From Chryseobacterium indologenes (GTDB lineage: Bacteria > Bacteroidota > Bacteroidia > Flavobacteriales > Weeksellaceae), in assembly GCA_001013295.1 (NCBI GenBank), contig LAZY01000053.1, positions 1-64,000 of the forward strand: DNA of 64,000 nucleotides, written 5' to 3'. Numbering within the stretch: position 1 is the stretch's first letter; the number at the start of each line of letters is the position of its first letter. A program made the position numbers and the translations under genes. The notes under the pieces are model-generated. The model was given only the letters and a program-made list of their open reading frames with translations, did no database searches and was not told the origin of the DNA. Shown piece by piece: positions 15,721 through 22,645 of the stretch.

Positions 15721-16671
15721 ATGAAAAGATCATTGATTGTCACAGGAATGCTTATTTTCAGTTATACCTTTACCTCCTGTGATAAACTGGACAAGATTAA
15801 AGAAAAGCTTTCACAGAATGATACTAAGCAGATCAATCCCTTCAGTGTCAATTCGGGAGATGAGAACAGGGATATTATCGCTTTCAATAACAAGGTTGTA
15901 AAAATGGACGATGCTCAGTCTGACTTTATTAAAGACCTTAGAAACTCATTGGTACAGATGGATACTTATGTGAAGAATGTATCGGCAAATCCACAGTATG
16001 TAGGTATTTCTCCTTTATTTACACCAGTCACAATGTGGGTAGAACAGGAGATTAAAGCTCCCGATGTGCTTGGAAAAGAATATCAGCTACTGGTGGACAA
16101 AATGAAAGATACGGCGATTCAGTTAAAGGCTTTAAAGAAAGAGCTGGAGGTTTATAAAGATGCTGAAGACTGGAAAGATGATAAAGGAAAGAAGATCACA
16201 GAAATTAGTGAAAAAGCAGAAAAATTGATTAAAGAAAACCGTTCTGCAACCAGTGAACTCTTCACGAAACTATCTTCACGAGCTGATAAAGCAGAAATGG
16301 AAACTCTTAAAGATCATCCGCTTAAAAAACAGATTATTCAGTCCAGAGAAGCAATGGAATTGACCCAGAAGATTATTGATGATTCTTATGAGGTGAAAGA
16401 CCTGAATGCTTATAAGGCCAAATTTGCCCAACAATACCAACAGATGGAAAAGCTATATGCAAGAAATATTGAAGAGAAAATTCCGTCATCAGAAAAACAG
16501 AAAGAAAGCAGTTATCTGGCATTTAATAATTCAATAAATGATTTTCTGGGTAAAATGAGAATTGTACAGCGAAGTCTGAACGAAAAAAGCGAAGGGCTCA
16601 ACAGCGATCTTGATGATCTGGAAAGAGAAGCCGGGTTTGTTCTTGACCGTTATAACAACTTTGTAGATTAA
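15721..16671 (+). CDS. DUF3829-like lipoprotein
   Basis: The signal peptide ends in the lipobox F-T-S-C (Cys20), so the 316-residue protein is predicted to be lipid-anchored. The mature part is almost wholly helical with Lys/Glu-rich coiled-coil segments (K-A-E-K-L-I-K-E-N and L-K-K-E-L-E-V-Y-K-D). It has the length and layout of the DUF3829/YiiG family, whose biochemical role is unknown. It sits third in the cluster. Confidence 0.7.
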   Translation: MKRSLIVTGMLIFSYTFTSCDKLDKIKEKLSQNDTKQINPFSVNSGDENRDIIAFNNKVVKMDDAQSDFIKDLRNSLVQMDTYVKNVSANPQYVGISPLFTPVTMWVEQEIKAPDVLGKEYQLLVDKMKDTAIQLKALKKELEVYKDAEDWKDDKGKKITEISEKAEKLIKENRSATSELFTKLSSRADKAEMETLKDHPLKKQIIQSREAMELTQKIIDDSYEVKDLNAYKAKFAQQYQQMEKLYARNIEEKIPSSEKQKESSYLAFNNSINDFLGKMRIVQRSLNEKSEGLNSDLDDLEREAGFVLDRYNNFVD

Positions 16672-16701
16672 AATATTGAATGATTATTAAAAATTGAACG
16701 T

Positions 16702-16878
16702 ATGAAAAAGACATTAGGGATCATTTTGATCATTATAGGTTTCTGTTTGGTTGTAGTTATCAAAATAGGCCCATCCAAAGAAACTTCCTGGCTGTTCAGA
16801 TATGGAGAACTGTCGCCATTGCTCATTGCTGCGGCGATGACGATTCCGGGTATGATTATTTATAACAAAAATAAATGA
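16702..16878 (+). CDS. 58-residue two-helix membrane protein
   Basis: I found this frame by reading the gap after the lipoprotein gene. It runs from ATG 16702 to TGA 16876-16878. The product starts M-K-K-T-L-G with a first hydrophobic helix (residues 5-21). A short polar loop (P-S-K-E-T-S-W-L-F-R-Y-G) follows, then a second helix (about 39-54) and a short basic tail N-K-N-K. That is a small hairpin membrane protein lying 30 nt after the DUF3829-like gene, in the same direction. No family is recognised. Confidence 0.5.
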   Translation: MKKTLGIILIIIGFCLVVVIKIGPSKETSWLFRYGELSPLLIAAAMTIPGMIIYNKNK

Positions 16879-16999
16879 TCAGAAATTCTGAAATAGAGTA
16901 GCTATAATCATGAAACTGGCTGGACTTCTAGAGAATATAATAAGCTGATTTGACAGGATAAAGGTAATTTTACCGCCCATTTTAAAAAAGAAAAGAAGT

Positions 17000-17530
17000 A
17001 TGGATTTTGAAATTTTGAAACAGCAGATAGAAACTGCCGCCAAAAAAGCTTTTTTAGAAATGTATGAAAAACATGGAGCTGAACAGATCTACAGTTTTGC
17101 ATTATACAGTGATGAAGGGGCAATGACGGTATGTCCTGCTACCAATACCCTGCCAATGCTTGATGAAGACGATGATGATCTGCTGTATTATAAATATGAG
17201 CCCGCAGAATGGACCTATGAAATGGAAGGAGCCAATGATGATTTTAATGAAATATGCAGTCGGCTTAGAGCAGAGCTTGATCAGAATAGTGAGAACGATG
17301 AATGGTTTGAAGACTTTCAGACCAGATTGTATACTGCCTGCATTGAAGTATTGGAAAAACTTAAAAATGAGAATTTTTTCAGACAGATTACAGGCCGGGA
17401 TATTTTCCTGATTTTTACGGTTTCAGATTATGAATTTGAGAAGCAGGATCTGAAGAATATTATTACCAGTCTTAATGATAATGAATATAAACGTGAATAT
17501 CTGGAGTGGATGGACACCTGGGGCAATTAA
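17000..17530 (+). CDS. DUF4303-like protein
   Basis: The 176-residue, strongly acidic protein has no signal peptide. Features that fit DUF4303 are the helical start, the strand Q-I-Y-S-F-A-L-Y-S-D-E-G, the motif P-A-T-N-T near 46-50, the P-A-E-W-T-Y-E motif near 68-74, and the C-terminal R-D-I-F-L-I-F-T-V-S-D-Y-E-F. DUF4303-type proteins occur in contexts like polymorphic-toxin immunity genes, but here no toxin is adjacent and no function is established. It lies in the fifth position of the cluster. Confidence 0.6.
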   Translation: MDFEILKQQIETAAKKAFLEMYEKHGAEQIYSFALYSDEGAMTVCPATNTLPMLDEDDDDLLYYKYEPAEWTYEMEGANDDFNEICSRLRAELDQNSENDEWFEDFQTRLYTACIEVLEKLKNENFFRQITGRDIFLIFTVSDYEFEKQDLKNIITSLNDNEYKREYLEWMDTWGN

Positions 17531-17571
17531 AAGAATGAGTATTAAAAAAAACACATTTTAACTATATTACT

Positions 17572-18108
17572 ATGAAGCTAGATAAAATAATTGTCTCAGA
17601 CACATCTCACGGAAGCAGTGATCCTTATGATCTTATCCGGTCCAATATTTCAGTAATAAATCTACTGGGTGAAGAAGGGGTAGAGGAAGACCAAATCCAT
17701 GAAGATTCAATAATCAGCTACTATGTTGATTATTATTTCTGGCAATATAAAAACGGCAATTTTTCCCAGTTTGTCTGGAATTCCGGCTGGTCGGAAGACC
17801 TGAATAAAACCATTGAAGAAGGTTTAATGAAGATGAAAGCAGAGAAACATCTGGAATTGTTTCTTGAACAATGTGCCAAAGTGGAAAAGCTTGCCGATGG
17901 AGAACTTCAGGAATTCCTGGAACGTGACTATTTTGGACCAAATCCCACAAGAGACCTTTTGAAAAACAACTCGTTTTATAGTCTTGAAGAAGATCTTATT
18001 GCCCTTCATTCCCAGTGGCTGAAAGATCATCCGGATCTGAAAGTATTGCCTGTAGAGGAAATGTTCTCAGAATTGGAAAAATTGGTAGGGCGGAAAATTG
18101 ACAGGTAA
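17572..18108 (+). CDS. DMP19/DUF4375-like protein
   Basis: The 178-residue acidic, helical protein carries Y-Y-V-D-Y-Y-F-W-Q-Y-K-N-G-N-F-S-Q-F near 50-67. This resembles the conserved G-G-F-x-Q-F/Y core of the DMP19-like (DUF4375) family. DMP19 of Neisseria mimics DNA and binds DNA-binding proteins, and other members are of unknown role or immunity-like. The link is family-level only. The gene starts 41 nt after the DUF4303-like stop and is followed 26 nt later by another acidic protein. Confidence 0.55.
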   Translation: MKLDKIIVSDTSHGSSDPYDLIRSNISVINLLGEEGVEEDQIHEDSIISYYVDYYFWQYKNGNFSQFVWNSGWSEDLNKTIEEGLMKMKAEKHLELFLEQCAKVEKLADGELQEFLERDYFGPNPTRDLLKNNSFYSLEEDLIALHSQWLKDHPDLKVLPVEEMFSELEKLVGRKIDR

Positions 18109-18134
18109 AATGAATCCTTTAAAACAATCTGACT

Positions 18135-18680
18135 ATGGAAGATCTTAAAAAGCTCAATATTGAATTTAAACAGTATCTTGAAGGAATCTCCGGAAAACTT
18201 ACAGAAGATCTTATTCATCTGCTTAAAGGAGAAAATATACAGTATCTGGGAGCTAAAGATTCATCTGATATTAAGGCGCTGTATTTTGAATACGAATATG
18301 AATACCTGAATATCATTTGCTGGGGAGTAGACAAAACCGGCCAAATATCTACAGAAATAGTAAAGCTGCCGGAAACAGAAAATGAAACAGCGAATGAAAA
18401 CGAAAAATGGAATGCACTGATCCCGGAAACGATATGGACCGCAGCTGCAGATTTCCAGGATCATTATGAAGGTGAGGATTTCGACGAAATTCTTGACGAA
18501 TATGACGATGAAAAATACAGGCTGTTTGAACAATGGTTTTTTGCTTGCTGGAAAAAAGCCTCAGAGCAAACCCACATAAAAAGAGATGCTTATTTTTCTA
18601 TTCACGACACCTATTTCAGAACAGACCTCAATACCCTTAAAATTATCAATGAAGATGAAATTGCCCAACGCTACGAATAA
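18135..18680 (+). CDS. Acidic protein, possible divergent DUF4303 paralogue
   Basis: The 181-residue protein is rich in Glu and Asp and lacks a signal peptide. Its C-terminal pattern I-K-R-D-A-Y-F-S-I-H-D-T-Y-F near 148-161 lines up with R-D-I-F-L-I-F-T-V-S-D-Y-E-F of the 17000 gene, including a following D-L and a late E-Y-like end, so I suspect distant homology. Otherwise no family is recognised. It lies between the DMP19-like gene and the second PH-like membrane protein. Confidence 0.45.
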   Translation: MEDLKKLNIEFKQYLEGISGKLTEDLIHLLKGENIQYLGAKDSSDIKALYFEYEYEYLNIICWGVDKTGQISTEIVKLPETENETANENEKWNALIPETIWTAAADFQDHYEGEDFDEILDEYDDEKYRLFEQWFFACWKKASEQTHIKRDAYFSIHDTYFRTDLNTLKIINEDEIAQRYE

Positions 18681-18744
18681 AGAATAAGCTCTATTTATCC
18701 ATTAACGTAAAAATACCAAATTAAAAATAGATCAACACCCAATT

Positions 18745-19224
18745 ATGAACTCATATCAATTTTACAAAAGAGAAGGAAATCAATATACTTTTAAAAATCA
18801 ACCTGTATTGATTGTTATTCTCTCTGTTTTACTTCTTGCTGTTGCTGTTCTTATCTTTAATACTGCCAGAACCTTCAGCTATATTATCATTGCGTTAGTA
18901 GGACTTATTGTGGTCAATTTCTTTACGAAGAAGTTTGTTATTGATATGGATCGAAAAACCATTACCGGAAAACATACCATCTTTGTTCCGTCTAAAACAT
19001 ATGCTATTCAGGATTTTACTCATTTTCATGTGCTGGCTACAAAGTATATGGGCTTTATTACCACGAATGTAATGCTTGCCATTTATTTTGAAGTGGATGG
19101 TGAAGAAAAACATTTGACGATAGGACAAGGTCTGAACCACGGTATCATCCAGAAAATGACGAATGAGACTGAGGATATTATGAACATTAATGCTCCGGGT
19201 AATGAACGCAATAGACCGCTATAA
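18745..19224 (+). CDS. Membrane protein B, paralogue of the 15238 gene
   Basis: The 159-residue product has the motif K-R-E-G-N near residue 8. Two adjacent hydrophobic helices (about 20-42 and 45-60) are followed by a beta-rich region with F-V-I-D-M-D-R-K-T-I-T-G, then a C-terminal amphipathic helix. This matches the layout of the proteins at 15238 and 19202. The domain resembles a bacterial PH-like fold but no family is claimed. Its 3' end overlaps the following gene by 23 nt, so the two are probably coupled. Confidence 0.6.
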   Translation: MNSYQFYKREGNQYTFKNQPVLIVILSVLLLAVAVLIFNTARTFSYIIIALVGLIVVNFFTKKFVIDMDRKTITGKHTIFVPSKTYAIQDFTHFHVLATKYMGFITTNVMLAIYFEVDGEEKHLTIGQGLNHGIIQKMTNETEDIMNINAPGNERNRPL

Positions 19225-19720
19225 ATTTGAAGAGACCGGAAGTGAAATTAGCTTTATGCCTGATTATCGTTTCCTGCGTACTTTAGTTTGGTGGCTGGGA
19301 CTAGGAGTGATTGCTCTTGTAGTTATTGTCTATTATTTCATGGATAAAATGTCCGGAGATCAATTCAGCACTGCGCTGATCATTTGGGGCATTTATATGG
19401 CTTACCTCCTGTTTGAGATCATCTTCCGGGCTCCTGTAAAATATATTTTTGATAAATCGGAAAAATGTATTTATAAAAAATGGATGCTCTCCAAAAAGAT
19501 CATGAATTTTGATGAAATGACCTATTTTATCAAGAATGAAAACGGAGGATACTGCTATCTGATCGGCAAAAAACGGAATCAATTTGTAAAAAGCTACAGA
19601 ATCAGTAATTATTTTTCAGGCTCAAAGGTTTCCAATAGAAGAGAAGACGAATACCTCAAAGAAATACTATGTCCCGTTCTGATTGCCGTTGGAATTCCCC
19701 TGAATCAGACTGAACAGTAA
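19202..19720 (+). CDS. Membrane protein C, paralogue of the 15238 gene
   Basis: ATG 19202 gives a 172-residue protein starting M-N-A-I-D-R-Y-K-F-E-E; an upstream ATG at 19190 would add four residues and overlap more. Two transmembrane helices (about 27-48 and 54-75) precede a beta-rich domain starting K-Y-I-F-D-K-S-E-K-C-I-Y. The same order appears in the proteins at 15238 and 18745. It is the last gene of the cluster and is followed by a repeat-like palindrome and a terminator. Confidence 0.55.
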   Translation: MNAIDRYKFEETGSEISFMPDYRFLRTLVWWLGLGVIALVVIVYYFMDKMSGDQFSTALIIWGIYMAYLLFEIIFRAPVKYIFDKSEKCIYKKWMLSKKIMNFDEMTYFIKNENGGYCYLIGKKRNQFVKSYRISNYFSGSKVSNRREDEYLKEILCPVLIAVGIPLNQTEQ

Positions 19721-19773
19721 AAACAAATAACGATAAGTAGGGTGAAAACTACAACCATGACCAATATATGTAT

Positions 19774-19832
19774 AACCATTCCCCTCCTCCTGAGGGGTGG
19801 CAAAAATTCAAAGAATTTTTGACGGGGTGGTT
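19774..19832. repeat. REP-like palindromic element
   Basis: AACCATTCCCC at the left can pair with GGGGTGGTT at the right. Inside, CCCCTC/GAGGGG and AAAAATTC/GAATTTTT form two hairpins, so a cloverleaf-like fold with an alternative pairing is possible. Similar short GC-rich palindromes are dispersed in related genomes (from memory, not searched). It lies in a 217-bp gap between convergent units. Confidence 0.45.
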
Positions 19833-19879
19833 AAGAAGTTGCACAAAACTCCAACATTGAATCATTCATTCAATAAAAG

Positions 19880-19912
19880 ACTCCGGGCTGTTTCGAAGAA
19901 ACAGCCCGGAGT
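19880..19912 (-). terminator. Terminator after the transketolase subunits
   Basis: A perfect 15-bp stem (ACTCCGGGCTGTTTC) with a GAA loop lies 25 nt beyond the stop of the minus-strand gene at 19937-20884. It is symmetric and can also end the plus-strand cluster. Confidence 0.85.
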
Positions 19913-19936
19913 TATTATGATAAAGCTAATAATTAA

Positions 19937-20884
19937 TTAGTTAGCTAAAATTCTTTTTACAGCTTCTTTCACTGCAGCAGCATCAATTTTATATTTCTTC
20001 ATCAGTTCAGCAGGGGTTGCAGACTCTCCGAAAGTGTCATTTACCGCAACAAACTCCTGTCTTGTAGGTCTTTTTCTTGCAAGCATTCCCGCAACAGATT
20101 CTCCTAAACCACCTAGGTAATTGTGCTCTTCAGCAGTTACGATCTTACCTGTTTTTTCTACAGATTTTAAAATGATCTCTTCATCAAGAGGCTTGATGGT
20201 GTGGATGTTGATCACTTCACAAGAAATACCTTCTTTCTCAAGCTCATCAGCAGCTACAAGAGATTCCCATACAAGGTGTCCTGTTGCAACGATTGTTACA
20301 TCAGTACCTTCCTGAAGCATGATTCCTTTTCCGATTTCGAAAGGCATATCTTCAGGGATGAATACAGGGACAGTAGGTCTACCGAATCTTAAATATACAG
20401 GACCTTCAAAATCAGCAATCGCAAGAGTAGCCGCTTTTGTCTGGTTGTAGTCACAAGGGTTGATTACAGTCATTCCAGGAAGCATTTTCATCATTCCTAT
20501 ATCTTCCAATACCTGGTGAGTAGCTCCATCTTCTCCTAAAGTAAGACCTGCGTGAGATGCACAGATTTTTACATTCTTACCGGAGTAAGCGATAGACTGA
20601 CGGATCTGGTCATATACTCTTGAAGTAGAGAAGTTAGCGAAAGTTCCGGTGAAAGGAATTTTTCCGGTGATGCTAAGACCTGCAGCAAGTCCCATCATGT
20701 TGGCTTCTGCAATACCTACCTGGATGAATCTTTCTGGAGCTTTTTCAATGAATTTCTCCATTTTCAAAGATCCGATAAGGTCTGCACAAAGTGCTACCAC
20801 ATTAGGATTTTTGTCAGCAAGCTCAGCTAATCCGGCTCCGAATCCTGAACGCGTGTCCTTTTTTTCTGTATATGTATATTTCAT
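19937..20884 (-). CDS. Transketolase, C-terminal subunit
   Basis: This 315-residue protein carries the pyrimidine-binding and C-terminal domains of transketolase. The motif V-G-I-A-E-A-N-M near 57-64 holds the conserved glutamate that activates thiamin diphosphate. The H-A-G-L-T-L-G-E-D-G-A-T-H-Q segment near 114-127 and the C-terminal T-A-E-E-H motif also fit. Together with the upstream subunit it interconverts pentose-phosphate-pathway sugars. The split into two genes, with the N-terminal half first, is known in several Bacteroidota and archaea. Confidence 0.9.
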   Translation of the reverse strand: MKYTYTEKKDTRSGFGAGLAELADKNPNVVALCADLIGSLKMEKFIEKAPERFIQVGIAEANMMGLAAGLSITGKIPFTGTFANFSTSRVYDQIRQSIAYSGKNVKICASHAGLTLGEDGATHQVLEDIGMMKMLPGMTVINPCDYNQTKAATLAIADFEGPVYLRFGRPTVPVFIPEDMPFEIGKGIMLQEGTDVTIVATGHLVWESLVAADELEKEGISCEVINIHTIKPLDEEIILKSVEKTGKIVTAEEHNYLGGLGESVAGMLARKRPTRQEFVAVNDTFGESATPAELMKKYKIDAAAVKEAVKRILAN

Positions 20885-20924
20885 TTTTATTTTTATTAAT
20901 CGAGATTTTAATGATAGTTAGAGA

Positions 20925-21776
20925 TTAGTAGTCAGCAGGAGCTTCCAAATACAATTGTTTGAATGCCGTTTCCAATTGCTCATCATTAGGAGCTTTACCA
21001 TGCCAAGCGTGGGATCCCATCATGAAATCTACTCCAGCACCCATTTCTGTGTGTAGGATAATGGCTACAGGTTTTCCTTTTCCTGTTTCTGTTTTTGCTT
21101 TTTCAAGAATAGCAATCACTGCCTCAAGATCATTACCGTTCTTTTCTTCTAAAACAATCCATCCGAATGCTTCAAGTTTAGCATGAAGATTTCCAAGGCT
21201 TAGTACATCATCTGTATCACCGTCAATCTGACGTCCGTTATAGTCGATAGTAGAAATAATGTTATCTACTTTTTTAGCCGCAGCAAACATCAGTGCTTCC
21301 CAGATCTGACCTTCCTGAAGCTCACCATCTCCGTGAAGAGAGTAAACAAGAGATTGATCTCCGTCCATTTTTTTACCTAAAGCAGCTCCTAACGCTACAG
21401 AAAGACCTTGTCCTAAAGAACCTGAAGCAATTCTGATTCCTGGAAGTCCTTCATGAGTGGTTGGGTGACCCTGTAATCTTGAATCAAGCTTTCTGAAAGT
21501 GCTTAGCTCGTGTACCGGGAAGAAGTCGAATCTTGCCAGAGTAGAGTAGAACACCGGAGAAATATGCCCGTTTGATAGATAAAAATGATCTTCATTTTTG
21601 CCTTCCATTGTGAAAGGAAGTTTATAGTTCATTACTTTACCATAAAGCGCTGTGAAGAACTCTGTACAACCTAAACTTCCGCCCGGGTGTCCTGAATTTA
21701 CAGCGTGAACCATTCTTAAAATGTCTCTTCTGATCTGCGTAGTAAGAGATTTTAACTCTTCAATACTTTTACTCAT
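20925..21776 (-). CDS. Transketolase, N-terminal subunit
   Basis: ATG 21776 gives M-S-K-S-I-E-E-L, a normal start; an upstream ATG would overlap the promoter box. The 283-residue subunit holds the thiamin-diphosphate-binding domain. Its marks are N-S-G-H-P-G-G-S-L-G near 27-36, L-H-G-D-G-E-L-Q-E-G near 145-154, and the following I-D-Y-N-G-R-Q-I-D. It lies 40 nt upstream of the C-terminal subunit on the same strand. A TAAATTTG box is 22 nt before the ATG. Confidence 0.92.
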   Translation of the reverse strand: MSKSIEELKSLTTQIRRDILRMVHAVNSGHPGGSLGCTEFFTALYGKVMNYKLPFTMEGKNEDHFYLSNGHISPVFYSTLARFDFFPVHELSTFRKLDSRLQGHPTTHEGLPGIRIASGSLGQGLSVALGAALGKKMDGDQSLVYSLHGDGELQEGQIWEALMFAAAKKVDNIISTIDYNGRQIDGDTDDVLSLGNLHAKLEAFGWIVLEEKNGNDLEAVIAILEKAKTETGKGKPVAIILHTEMGAGVDFMMGSHAWHGKAPNDEQLETAFKQLYLEAPADY

Positions 21777-21797
21777 TATATCTGATTTATTTGCACG

Positions 21798-21805
21798 CAA
21801 ATTTA
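21798..21805 (-). promoter_or_regulatory. Putative -7 box for transketolase operon
   Basis: Read on the minus strand the bases are TAAATTTG, matching TAnnTTTG, 22 nt upstream of the ATG at 21776. No -33 element at the standard distance is clear. Confidence 0.5.
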
Positions 21806-21832
21806 CACTTTTTTAATGGCTTACGGAAATGC

Positions 21833-21862
21833 AAAAATCCGGATGTGAAAACCCGGATTTTT
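21833..21862 (-). terminator. Terminator after the 21887-22408 gene
   Basis: A 10-bp stem (AAAAATCCGG/CCGGATTTTT) with a 10-nt loop lies 25 nt beyond the stop of the secreted-protein gene. Confidence 0.75.
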
Positions 21863-21886
21863 ATGTATTGATATATTTTTCTGCTT

Positions 21887-22408
21887 TTAACAGCCTTCGT
21901 TGATGTAAACAGTGATTTCCGTAACAATATTATTAGTTAATTTAAAAATTAATTGCGTTCCGGCATCATCATCTTCCAGGCTGAAATAACCTGCTTCTTT
22001 AAGAGGTTTTCCGGTTTGCTCATTGTAGGCAGGATTTACACTGAAACGTGGGTAATTTTTGTAGGTGTTAATCAGTTCATCTTTGGTATTTCCAACTCCC
22101 ATACCGCTTTTGGTCTTAAACTTTTTGCTGGTTGTGGTAAGCCCTGTGATGGTAATGCCATCCGGATTTGCTGTTCCTCCATAGCCGCTGAAAACCTGTA
22201 TGCCAATAAGCTCACCATTGTATTTTACATTATTTTTTTTCTCTCCATCGGTAATCTTCAGTGGCATTCCTGCTATTTTTTCAGCTTCTTTTTGATCCAT
22301 GAAAATTTTGTACGGTCCGATTCTTAAAGTGGATATTTCAAAGTTTTCCTGCGCATGCATAAAACCGAATGCCAGTACGAATACGAATAGTGAAATAATT
22401 TTTTTCAT
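21887..22408 (-). CDS. Secreted protein, unknown function
   Basis: The 173-residue product starts with a clear signal peptide (M-K-K-I-I-S-L-F-V-F, cleaved near H-A-Q-E). The mature domain is beta-rich, with G-I-Q-V-F-S-G-Y-G near 71-79, a G-N-T-K-D-E-L-I-N-T-Y motif typical of small periplasmic proteins, and a short C-terminal Cys (N-E-G-C). No enzyme family is recognised. The gene is monocistronic and convergent with nothing; the protease gene lies divergently 237 bp away. Confidence 0.6.
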   Translation of the reverse strand: MKKIISLFVFVLAFGFMHAQENFEISTLRIGPYKIFMDQKEAEKIAGMPLKITDGEKKNNVKYNGELIGIQVFSGYGGTANPDGITITGLTTTSKKFKTKSGMGVGNTKDELINTYKNYPRFSVNPAYNEQTGKPLKEAGYFSLEDDDAGTQLIFKLTNNIVTEITVYINEGC

Positions 22409-22605
22409 AATTTTTTAATTCCTGTTCTTTATTTTGATAAGTTATTATGGACTTCAAAGATAGTCAAAATAGAGGATTGTAATGGGGGAAACGAGGCTAA
22501 GTATACCAAAATAAAAATAGAGTTCGGAGTTTCATATGAGATACTTTTATAATTGCCTGTTTTGATTTTTTATAAAATAATAATTATATTTTTTGTTGAT
22601 TTTTA

Positions 22606-22613
22606 TAAATTTG
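22606..22613 (+). promoter_or_regulatory. Putative -7 box for the metalloprotease gene
   Basis: TAAATTTG matches TAnnTTTG and lies 33 nt before the ATG at 22646. No clear -33 TTTG occurs at 19-21 nt. Confidence 0.45.
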
Positions 22614-22645
22614 GTTAATTTTATAAAAATCCAATACCATAAACT

